Shown here: positions 17,373 through 25,900 of the stretch, piece after piece
How positions within the stretch are numbered: position 1 is the first letter of the stretch
Layout of the letters: each line of letters starts with the position of its first letter
Source: CAYYNP01 sp964472545
Lineage (GTDB): Bacteria > Planctomycetota > Planctomycetia > Pirellulales > Thermoguttaceae
Length of the DNA: 36,222 nt
Assembly (NCBI GenBank): GCA_964472545.1
Contig: CAYYNP010000067.1
Span: 1-36,222 of the forward strand
Direction of reading: 5' to 3'
Made by a program: the position numbers and the translations under genes
Notes under the pieces: generated by a model
The model's database searches: none
What the model was told of the DNA's origin: nothing
What the model saw: only the letters and a program-made list of their open reading frames with translations

Positions 17373-20006
17373 ATGTGGTTCAATAGGAGTTGCCACGTGT
17401 GGGCAGTGCTGGCGACGGTCGTGCTCGCGCCGGCGCTTTGCGCGGCCCGGGGCACATCGCCGCTGCTGGAATACCTCGGACAACGTGCCACCCGCATGGC
17501 GGCCGAGTTGCCGCCGATGGCCGATACGGCCGAGGCGTGGGAAACCCAGCGCCGCCAGACGTTGGCAAAGCTGTCCGAGTTGCTGGGGCTGCCCGAGCGG
17601 GAGCCGATGAAGGCCGCCGTAACCTCTCAGAAAGAGCAAGACGGCCTGGTGATCGAGGACGTGGCTTACCTCTGGGCGGAGCGGGCCTATGTGTCGGCCA
17701 ACGTGGTGCGCCGCAAAGACAACGCCGGGCGCCGCCCGGCGATCGTGGTGCCGCCGGGTTGGCTGGGGCACTACACGTTGCCGTACTATCGCGGCTTCGT
17801 CTTTCACATGGCCAAGCTCGGCTACGTGGTGCTGTTTATCGACGATCCACACATCGGCCGGCGCGCCGCCCCCAAGGCCGGGCTCTACGCCGTGGCCTCC
17901 GCGGCCGGCACGCAGGTGATGGGGATCCAGGTCTTCGACACGCTGCGGGGCTTCGACTACCTGCTCACGCGGGCCGACGTCGATCCCGGGCGGATCGGCG
18001 TGGCCGGGCTTTGCCAAGGGTCCGAACAGACGTGGCTGGCCGGCGCCCTGGAGAGCCGATTTCAATACGTTGTGCCCGTCTGCGGCACCACGACCTACGA
18101 AGCCTGGACGCAAATGCCGGCCGCCGACGGCGTCCACCTCTCCGACCCGTCGCCGTACGTCGCCAACGTGTTGGCCCACACTGACTGGGACCGCATCAAC
18201 GCCTGCATCGCCCCGCGGCCCGTGCTCGTTTGCAGCAACTCCGGCGACAACTGGTGGCCGCCGGACGGGTATGACCAGGTCGTGCGGGCCATGAACAGGG
18301 TCTACAGCCTGCACGATGCCGAGGATCGCTTCCGTCACGTTCTCGATCTTCGCTCCCATGACCTGACGCCGTACATTCCCGAGATCGCCCCGTGGATCGA
18401 AGCCCGTGTGGCGAAGCTTCAGCCGAGCGACGCGAAACCGATGCCGTGCGACAAGCCGGAAGAGCCCGATTTCAAGATGCTCGGCTACTTCCATCGGTTG
18501 ACGGCTCGGCGGGCGGAATCGTTTCCCCAGGAGTTCACCGCGGCCGCCGACTGGCAGGCCTATCGGGAGAAGATCGTCGCCTGGCTCGACGCGACGTGCA
18601 ACCTCGATAGCACGCGGCCGGGCGAGAGTGAAGCTGGGAAGTCGTCGACCGTCAAGGGCCTCGTGATTCAAGACTTGCAGTTGAGTCTCGACGTCGGTTT
18701 GCGGATCCCTGCCGTGCTGGTCCGTCCACAAGCTGCTTCGCCACAACGTTCCCGCGGTATCATCCTCTCGCACGGCGGCCTGCAAAGCGCCCGCAGCGGC
18801 AAGATCATGCTCGCCGTTCGACGCTTGGCCACGACCGGCTATTGGGTGGTCGTGCCGGCACACGTATCGACGCTCCCGGCCGGCCCCAATCGTCTCGAAG
18901 GCCGTGAGTTAGTCAGTTTCTACGGCGCGGCCGACGCCACCGCACTGCCGCCGCTGGCCTTGCGCGTGGCCGACGACCTGGCGGCCTTTCGGTATCTGGC
19001 TGCCCAGCCGGAGGTCGACAAGCAGCAAATCGTGATCGCCGGGTCCGGCCTCGGCGGGATCGACGCCTGCCTGGCTGCACTGCTCGAGCCGAAGATCGCG
19101 GGCGTGGCGTCGGTCGACGTGACGACCGTCCGCGATTGGGCCGAGAACACCGCTCCGAGCCTGATCGAGTTCACGCACCCGATGCCGTATCTGCCCGACC
19201 TCTTGACCGTCACCGACCTGGATTATCTCTTCGCCGCAATCGCCCCGCGGCCGCTGCTGATCGCCCGACTTGCCGACGGCCCGACCGCCGGCTTCCAACA
19301 GATCGCCGAGAGAACGGCCGAAGTGTACGGGCTGCTGGGGGCCGAGAAATCGTTGCTGACGGTTGGCTCCAATGGGCTAGCGCTGGCAGTGCGTAAGAGT
19401 CTACCGCCGGGCGTGCAAAGGCAAATAGCCGACGCCGCCGTTGAGCTTCTGCCCGAGCCACACGCGCCCGGTATCCTGGGCACAGTCGAGGGTCTTCAAT
19501 CTCGCCCCACCACCGACACCACCGCCGGCATCATCTGGATCGTCTGCCGCATCGATGGCTACGAGGGCGCCTTTCTCGACGGCGGCTACCGGCTGAAGAC
19601 CTGGAGCTTCTTCAACGACAACGGCACGGCCCAACAAGGTCGGGCCGTTACGCCGCTGATCTTCAAGCAACAAGGCAGCGCCTACCGGCTGATCGCCGTC
19701 GGCAAGACGCGGACCAACGACGGCGACGGGCTGCAACCGTTTGAATTCGAGCCGGTCGAAGGCACCGACGCCGTAGAGGCCGGCTGCTACTTCGGCTGGC
19801 ACTCCGGCGATCTGGCCGGCAACGTCAACGCCGGCGTCGTCGAATATGGCGACGATCCTCGCTGTACAATGACGATCCTCACCGCCGACGGACAAACGGG
19901 CGGCCAGAAGATCGTCGCCGGCAAGACGTATCGCATGCACTTGCAACTCCCACGCAGATACAGCGTTCTGGCAGTTTCCCAACGAGAGGAGCGAAACGCA
20001 CGATGA
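17373..20006 (+). CDS. Secreted tandem alpha/beta hydrolase (dienelactone hydrolase / acetyl esterase-like)
   Basis: The 877-residue protein begins with a signal peptide (VWAVLATVVLAPALCAARG). The first hydrolase domain (about 60-350) has the nucleophile elbow GLCQGS with Cys at 214, as in dienelactone hydrolases rather than Ser esterases, and later acid and His candidates in SGDNWWPPDGYDQ and RSHDLTPY. A second hydrolase fold (about 420-690) has the elbow GSGLGG near 555-560, where Gly occupies the nucleophile position, so it is probably inactive. A C-terminal beta-rich region (from about 715, AGCYFGWHSGDLAGN) has no named function I can give. The ATG at 17373 is chosen for its GAGGAGCGGGG ribosome site and signal peptide. 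Its stop overlaps the DUF362 gene by 4 nt. The substrate is unknown; carbohydrate esters are a guess. Confidence 0.8.
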   Translation: MWFNRSCHVWAVLATVVLAPALCAARGTSPLLEYLGQRATRMAAELPPMADTAEAWETQRRQTLAKLSELLGLPEREPMKAAVTSQKEQDGLVIEDVAYLWAERAYVSANVVRRKDNAGRRPAIVVPPGWLGHYTLPYYRGFVFHMAKLGYVVLFIDDPHIGRRAAPKAGLYAVASAAGTQVMGIQVFDTLRGFDYLLTRADVDPGRIGVAGLCQGSEQTWLAGALESRFQYVVPVCGTTTYEAWTQMPAADGVHLSDPSPYVANVLAHTDWDRINACIAPRPVLVCSNSGDNWWPPDGYDQVVRAMNRVYSLHDAEDRFRHVLDLRSHDLTPYIPEIAPWIEARVAKLQPSDAKPMPCDKPEEPDFKMLGYFHRLTARRAESFPQEFTAAADWQAYREKIVAWLDATCNLDSTRPGESEAGKSSTVKGLVIQDLQLSLDVGLRIPAVLVRPQAASPQRSRGIILSHGGLQSARSGKIMLAVRRLATTGYWVVVPAHVSTLPAGPNRLEGRELVSFYGAADATALPPLALRVADDLAAFRYLAAQPEVDKQQIVIAGSGLGGIDACLAALLEPKIAGVASVDVTTVRDWAENTAPSLIEFTHPMPYLPDLLTVTDLDYLFAAIAPRPLLIARLADGPTAGFQQIAERTAEVYGLLGAEKSLLTVGSNGLALAVRKSLPPGVQRQIADAAVELLPEPHAPGILGTVEGLQSRPTTDTTAGIIWIVCRIDGYEGAFLDGGYRLKTWSFFNDNGTAQQGRAVTPLIFKQQGSAYRLIAVGKTRTNDGDGLQPFEFEPVEGTDAVEAGCYFGWHSGDLAGNVNAGVVEYGDDPRCTMTILTADGQTGGQKIVAGKTYRMHLQLPRRYSVLAVSQREERNAR

Positions 20007-20785
20007 GTCAAACGGAAGCGGCGGTCGCGGGATTCGCCGAAATCGAGTTCGCGTCGTATGCCGAGTCGGCCCCGGCGGCGCTGGAGGCCGTAGCGGCCGC
20101 CGACGTGCTGCGCGAACAGACCGCCGTGCTGATCAAGCCGAACCTGATCAACACGTCGGCCTTCCCCATCACCACGCCGGCCGAGTGCGTCGAAGCGGTG
20201 ATCGAATACGTCCGCTCGTGCTGCGAGGCAACGATCGTCGTCGGCGAAGGCTGCGGCGACGCCCACCTGGAAACGCCCGAGGTGTTCGACCGCCTGGGTT
20301 ATCGCGACTTGGCCGCCCGGCACGACGTGGAGTTGATCGACCTGAATCACGCCCCGCTCAAGAGACTGGAAAACGCCAACTGCCCGGTCTTCCCCGAGAT
20401 GTACCTGCCGAAGATCGCGATGTCGCACTATCTGATCTCCGTGCCGGTGCTGAAGGCCCATTCGCTGGCGGAGATCACCGGCACCCTGAAGAACATGATG
20501 GGGCTGGCCCCGCCGAAACACTACTCGGGCCGGTTCGGCTCCTGGAAGAAGGCCGTCTTTCACGGCCGGATGCAGCAATCGATCGTCGACTTGAACACCT
20601 ACCGCACGCCCGACCTCACGCTGATGGACGCCACCGTCGGCATGGCCGACTTCCACCTCGGCGGCCCGCACTGCGACCCGCCGTTGAATCGGATTATTGC
20701 CGGCTTCGACCCGGTCAAGATCGACCGACGTGGGGCGGAGTTGTTGGGGCTGAGGTGGCAGGGGATCGGGCATTTGAAAGGATGA
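20003..20785 (+). CDS. DUF362 domain protein
   Basis: The 260-residue protein matches the DUF362 family through VLIKPNLINTSAFPITTP, VVGEGCGDAHLETPEVF, KIAMSHYLISVPVLKAHS and TGTLKNMMGLAPPKHY. DUF362 proteins are often linked to iron-sulfur or flavoprotein chemistry, but no ferredoxin cysteine cluster is present here, so no reaction can be named. The ATG lies in an ATGA overlap with the upstream hydrolase stop, which implies translational coupling and a shared role. The last codons (AAAGGATGA) are part of a purine-rich repeat, so the true ancestral C-terminus may have been different. Confidence 0.85.
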   Translation: MSQTEAAVAGFAEIEFASYAESAPAALEAVAAADVLREQTAVLIKPNLINTSAFPITTPAECVEAVIEYVRSCCEATIVVGEGCGDAHLETPEVFDRLGYRDLAARHDVELIDLNHAPLKRLENANCPVFPEMYLPKIAMSHYLISVPVLKAHSLAEITGTLKNMMGLAPPKHYSGRFGSWKKAVFHGRMQQSIVDLNTYRTPDLTLMDATVGMADFHLGGPHCDPPLNRIIAGFDPVKIDRRGAELLGLRWQGIGHLKG

Positions 20786-20913
20786 AGGAGGAAAGAGGAA
20801 GGATGAAGGAGGAGGGAGAAAGGATGAAAGACCGACGCCGAAGACGGTGCATATGTCCTCCCCCACTTCATCCTTCATCCTTCATCCCTCATCCTTTCTC
20901 CTTCTTCTTCCCC
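20776..20913. repeat. Purine-rich/pyrimidine-rich inverted repeat
   Basis: A purine tract with repeated GGATGAA units (20776-20830) is followed, after about 35 bases, by a pyrimidine tract of repeated TTCATCC units (20865-20913), its near inverse copy. They would form a long imperfect hairpin, and the tract is also a candidate for triplex DNA. The left arm contains the DUF362 stop codon (20783-20785). The repeat occupies most of the 168-base gap before the transporter gene. Confidence 0.7.
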
Positions 20914-20953
20914 CGGTCAGTGTGCATGCTCGCGCTCTAGCGAAAGGCCCCCC

Positions 20954-22561
20954 ATGAACCAGCCGACACGAAGTCACATCGAGGCCCCGCCGCAAACCAT
21001 CCCGGGCATCTTGCGGCGATTGGGCCCCGGGCTGATCATTGCGGCGTCGATCGTCGGCTCGGGTGAACTGATCGCCACCACCAAGACCGGCGCCCAGGCC
21101 GGCTTCTGGCTGTTGTGGCTGATCATCATCGGCTGCGTCATCAAGCTCTTCGCCCAGGTCGAATTCGGCCGTTATACGATCTCCTCCGGCAAGGCCACCA
21201 TGGCGGCGATGAACGAGATGCCCGGCCCCAGGCTTGGGGCCAACTGGCTCACCTGGTATTGGCTGGCAATGTTCATCGTCAGCCTGGCGCAGCTCGGCGG
21301 GATCGTCGGCGGGGTCGGGCAGTCGTTGGCCATGACCCGGCCGATCACCGGCGATTTCGTCGCGCTGTTGGACGAACAGGAGGCCTGGGACCAACAGGCG
21401 ACCGTAATCTGCGACGGTTTGTCGGATGATGAAACGGCCCAACTCACGAACTCCGACGCCGACGTCCGCCAGGCGGCCCGAAAGACGATCCAACAGCGGC
21501 TGATCGACACCATCGGGCATGCCCGGCCGAATACGCAGACCTGGGACGACGTGATCTACGCAGCCATCGTCACCGCGGCCACAATCGTGCTCTTGGTGAT
21601 CGGCCGCTATGCGCTGGTGCAGAACTTCTCTACGGTGCTGGTGGTCGCCTTTACGATCGTTACCATCGTGGCCGTCTTCGCGCTGCAGTTCCATCCCGAC
21701 CCGCGGTACGTGATCCACTGGGGCGACGTGGCCGACGGGCTGAAGTTCCGCATTCCCGGCGGCGATGAAATGGTGCGTTCACCCCTAGCGCTAGTCCAGG
21801 GCAAAGTGATCTCGCCGCTGGCCACGGCGCTGGCCACCTTCGGAATCATCGGCGTGGGGGCCACGGAGCTGATCTCGTATCCCTACTGGTGTCTGGAGAA
21901 AGGCTACGCCCGCTTCACAGGCCCGAAGGACGACTCGGCCGAATGGGGCCAACGAGCCCGCGGCTGGCTGCGGGTGATGCGGTGGGACGCCTGTATCTCG
22001 ATGATCATCTTCACCTTCGCCACGCTGGCCTTCTACATGCTCGGCGCGGCCGTGTTGCATCAAGACGGGCTCGACCCCGAGAAGAATCAGATGATCCAGG
22101 CCTTGGCCCGGCCGTATCAGGCGGTCTACGGCAATTGGGCCTGGTGGATGTTTCTCTTCGGGGCGTTTGCGGTGCTCTATTCCACGTTCTTCGTGGCCAC
22201 CGCCGGCCATGCCAGGGTGACCGCCGACGCGGTCCGCGTGCTGGGCTTCGGCGCCCGCACGGAAGCGCACCGGCTATGGTGGGTGCGGACGTTCTGCATC
22301 CTGCTGCCGATCGTGGCGTTGTCGTTCTACGTCTTCTGGCGCAAGCCGGCGCAGTTGATCCTTGCCAGCGGCGTGATGCAGGCGATCATGCTGCCCATGC
22401 TCGGCGGCGCCACGCTCTACTTCCGCTACCGCCATTGCGACAAGCGGATCACCCCCGGCCGGGCATGGGACGTGATGCTCTGGATCTCCGTGCTCGGGCT
22501 GCTCGTGGCCGGCGGCTGGCTGGCGCTGACGAAGCTCTTCCCGGGGCTGGAGCAGTTGTAG
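20954..22561 (+). CDS. Nramp-family transporter lacking the canonical metal-site motifs
   Basis: The 535-residue integral membrane protein has the Nramp/LeuT-like pattern of about 11 helices. Helix 1 aligns by GPG followed by a break, but the metal-binding DPGN is replaced by GSGE (residues 35-38). In helix 6 the ATVMPH-type motif is replaced by GATELISY (302-309), so the Met that selects transition metals is missing. A hydrophilic insert lies at about 130-200 between helices. The family normally couples Mn2+ or Fe2+ import to protons; the changed residues suggest a different substrate, which I cannot name. A short leader separates it from the upstream repeat. Its last codons and stop lie in a 30-base tandem repeat. 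Confidence 0.85.
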   Translation: MNQPTRSHIEAPPQTIPGILRRLGPGLIIAASIVGSGELIATTKTGAQAGFWLLWLIIIGCVIKLFAQVEFGRYTISSGKATMAAMNEMPGPRLGANWLTWYWLAMFIVSLAQLGGIVGGVGQSLAMTRPITGDFVALLDEQEAWDQQATVICDGLSDDETAQLTNSDADVRQAARKTIQQRLIDTIGHARPNTQTWDDVIYAAIVTAATIVLLVIGRYALVQNFSTVLVVAFTIVTIVAVFALQFHPDPRYVIHWGDVADGLKFRIPGGDEMVRSPLALVQGKVISPLATALATFGIIGVGATELISYPYWCLEKGYARFTGPKDDSAEWGQRARGWLRVMRWDACISMIIFTFATLAFYMLGAAVLHQDGLDPEKNQMIQALARPYQAVYGNWAWWMFLFGAFAVLYSTFFVATAGHARVTADAVRVLGFGARTEAHRLWWVRTFCILLPIVALSFYVFWRKPAQLILASGVMQAIMLPMLGGATLYFRYRHCDKRITPGRAWDVMLWISVLGLLVAGGWLALTKLFPGLEQL

Positions 22562-22735
22562 GGTGCGTGTAACGCAAGGGAACAGTTGTAGGGTGCGTGT
22601 AACGCAAGGGAACAGTTGTAGGGTGCGTGTAACGCACGGGAACAGTTGTAGGGTGCGTGTAACGCACGGGCACCCGGCTGTGGCCTGCACGTTTCACATG
22701 TACCGAGCGCATCGGTGCGTTTAACGCACCCTACG
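22551..22735. repeat. 30-bp tandem repeat (four units) plus an inverted partial copy
   Basis: The unit has exact 30-base spacing (GGGTGCGTGTAACGCAAGGG then AACAGTTGTA) and occurs four times from 22551 to 22670, with an A-to-C change in the last two copies. At 22712-22734 a related segment (GTGCGTTTAACGCACCCTAC) is in reverse orientation and is itself palindromic. The first repeat half is the 3' end of the transporter gene, including its stop codon (22559-22561). The tandem copies have no spacers, so this is not a CRISPR. From 22736 to 22889 I see nothing else. Confidence 0.85.
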
Positions 22736-22889
22736 TGCTTACGCGCTACATCTCGCAGCGAGATGACTACTTTGACGTTTTCGGGCAAAGGACCGTTTCC
22801 GCAGCGAAGACTCACGGAACTTCCGCACGGCCGCGGCCCCGCCTCATGGGGGGCTGGACTGCCCAAATCGTCGGCGCCGAATCTATTGA

Positions 22890-22918
22890 TTGAAACCGAC
22901 GCCACCGAATGGGACAAT
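22890..22918 (+). promoter_or_regulatory. Putative sigma-70-like promoter of the 1540-residue protein gene
   Basis: TTGAAA at 22890-22895 (five of six -35 bases) and GACAAT at 22913-22918 (four of six -10 bases) are spaced by 17 bases. Transcription would begin near 22925, about 45 bases before the ATG at 22970. Confidence 0.45.
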
Positions 22919-22969
22919 AGAGTCTTGGCGTACGCGTCCCCGGATTCTGGGCGAGTTGGATAATATGCG

Positions 22970-25900
22970 ATGAGGGCGATTCGGTACGATCAACGGTCGC
23001 GGCGGCTGCAGTGTGAACGGCTGGAGGATCGCCGCTTGCTCTCGGTCGTGGGCCGCACAATCCACGACGCCGACGTCAACGGCATCCACGATCCCGATGA
23101 GGCGGGGCTCGACGGCTGGTCGATCGAACTGGTCGATTCGTCGAGCGGCCAGGTCACAGCGACATCGCTCACCGCCCCGGTCGACCTCGACGAAAACGGC
23201 ACGATCGACCCGGCGACCGAGACCGGCGTCTACACGTTCGAGGACGTCCCGCCGGGCGAGTACGAAGTCCGCGAGGTGACCCCGCCGGGTTGGGCACAGA
23301 CCTTCCCTACTTTCGACGCCGATCGCGGCCGGCTGGAACTCGTACAGGTGGTCGACGAGGTGCTCGGCGGCGCCGACGGGCTCACTTGGGTAGTCGCGGC
23401 AACCGTCAGTCGCGACGGCAATCACCTCTACGCCGTGTCGACGCAGGACGATGCGGTGGTGGCTTTCGACCGCGACGCGGACACCGGACGGCTGCGCGTG
23501 GTGCAGGTGCTGCGCGACGGCCAGGCGGGCGTTGAGGGGCTCGACGGCGCACGATCGGTGGCGATCAGCCCCGACGGCCGTCACGTTTACGTCGGCGGCA
23601 AGGACGGCGACGCCGTGGCGGCGTTCGCCCGAGATGTGGCGACGGGCGCGTTGGCGTTCGTCGGCTCGGTGCGCGAAGACGTGAACGGTGTGACGGGGCT
23701 CAACGGCGTGCAGGCCGTGGCGATCAGCCCCGACGGCAATACCGTCTACACGGCCGCCCAATTCAGCGACGCGCTGAACGTCTTTCACCGAAACGCCGTG
23801 TCCGGGGCGTTGACGCTGCTGCAGTCGATCCGCGACGGACAAGACGGCGCGGACGGTTTGAACGGGGCGTCGTCGCTGGCCGTCGATCCCGATACGGGCG
23901 ACGTCTACGTGGCGGCGGTCTACGACCATTCGGTGGCCGTCTATCGGCCGAATCCCGTCACCGGGGCCCTGTCGTTCGTGCAGGTCACAAGCGACGGCCA
24001 GGACGGCATTGAGGAGTTGCGGGGGGCGTGTTCGGTGGTCGTGGGGCCCGGCGGAGGCCAGGTCTACGTGGCGGCCAGAGACGATGACGCGATTACCGTC
24101 TTCCGTCGCGATGTGGCCAGCGGTGAATTGGCTTTCGAGCAAGTCGTCGATGACGGGCAAGCCGGCGATGGGCAAAGCGGCAACGGGGCAGACGACGCTG
24201 CGCCGCTCGACAGGGTCTCGTCCGTCGTCGCCAGCCCCGACGGCAAGCATCTCTACGCGGCTGCCGCCCACGATAGCGCGCTGACGTCGTTCGCCCGCGA
24301 TCCGATGACCGGCCGCTTGACGTTCGTTGAAGCGGCCCGCAACGGCGAAGACGGCGTGCACGGGCTGAACTACGCAAGTTCGGTCACGATCAGCCCCGAC
24401 GGCAAGCACGTCTACACGACCGCACAGCACGATCACTCGGTCGCCGTATTCGACCGGACGGGCGTGGCGCCGCGGACGCATCGGCTTTCGATCGCCGCCG
24501 GCGAGATCATCGAGAACGTCAACTTCGGCAACTACACGCTGCCCGCCCCGCGAGTCGTCTCCTCGTCGATCGGAAACGGCGACGTCGTGGCCACCGGTGA
24601 CGTCACGTTCCGGGCTACGTTCGACGAGCAACTCCGTGGCGGGCCGCTGCGGCCGACGGCCGTGGAACTGCTCGGCGAGTTGAGCGGGCCGCACGAGCCG
24701 GTCTTCTTCGATTACGATCCGGGCAACTCCACGTTGACGGTCCGCTTCGCCGATCTGCCTGAGGACGCTTTCCAGCTCACGCTCAACAGCGGCGACGGCC
24801 AATTCGAGGGCCTCACGGGCACCGATCTCGACGGCGACGGGACCCCCGGCGGCGATTTCGTGCTCCACTTCGGCACGGACCTCGACGTGCTCGACGCGGT
24901 GCCTTTTCCGCTGCCGCTGCGGCCGACGATGCCGCTGGGATCGTTGATCTACGACGGATACGTTCGGGCGGTCGTGGCCCCCGGCGGCGATGCCGATCGC
25001 TTCACGATCGCGTTGGACGCCGGCCAGACCGTGACGGTCGTGGCGCGCGGCGATGCGGCGATACAGCCGGCCGTGATGTTGCTCGATCCGGCTGGCGTTT
25101 CGCTGGGGGCGGCGACGGCTGCGGCACCCGGCGAAGGCGTCGTCTTGCAGGCGATTCGTGCGGCGTTCAGCGGTACGTACACCGTGGCGCTTGGCGACAG
25201 CGGAGGCGGCGTCGGCGGATGCAACGCACGACTCATTCTCAATGCGGCAGCGGAACACGAATCGCACGGCGGCCCGGCAAACGACACGATCGCCACGGCC
25301 GAGTACCTCGACGGCAGCTTCACCGTGCTGGGTCACGGACCGGCCGAACGCAGCGCGGTGCTCGGCACGGCCGGCTCGGACGACGACTGGTACGGCTTTT
25401 CCATCGACGGCGATCAATCCGTGCAGGTGGTCCTGGCGAACGTCGGCACGTTCGGCAGCTTGACGCTCGAGTGGTACGACGGCGCCGGCAAACTGCTCGA
25501 CGTCGGCGAGGCGGTGGACGACACGACCTGGCAGATTGGACCGTTCGCCGATGCTTCGGCCGACGACGGCCCGCGTACCTGCTACGTCCGCGTTGCAGGC
25601 GACGCATCCGTCCGGGCCGACTACAGTCTGCTGGTCGTTCGCGACGGGGTCTTCAGCCTTCCTCTGGCCTACGACAACGTGCCCAACGTCGTCGACGTGC
25701 CCCTGGACACCACGGCGTTCGGCTCGCTCGGCATCGGGCTGGAGCCGGAAATGGTCTTCGCCGCGGTGGGCGACATGGGCACCGGCATGGAGGCCGCGAC
25801 GCAGGTGGCCGAGATGCTCCACGGCTGGGAGCCGGAGTTTGTCATCACCACCGGAGACACCAACACCATCAATCCGGTGCCCGGCGATCCGTCCTGGACG

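Noticed and set aside
15891..18863. Minus-strand open frame of about 990 codons opposite the kinase and hydrolase
   Set aside because: It has low-complexity Arg-rich translation and lies antisense to two real genes.
22551..22670. CRISPR array
   Set aside because: The units are contiguous 30-mers without unique spacers and no cas genes are nearby.
22274..22690. Small minus-strand protein with repeated CVTRTLQLFP
   Set aside because: The repetition is only the translation of the tandem DNA repeat.
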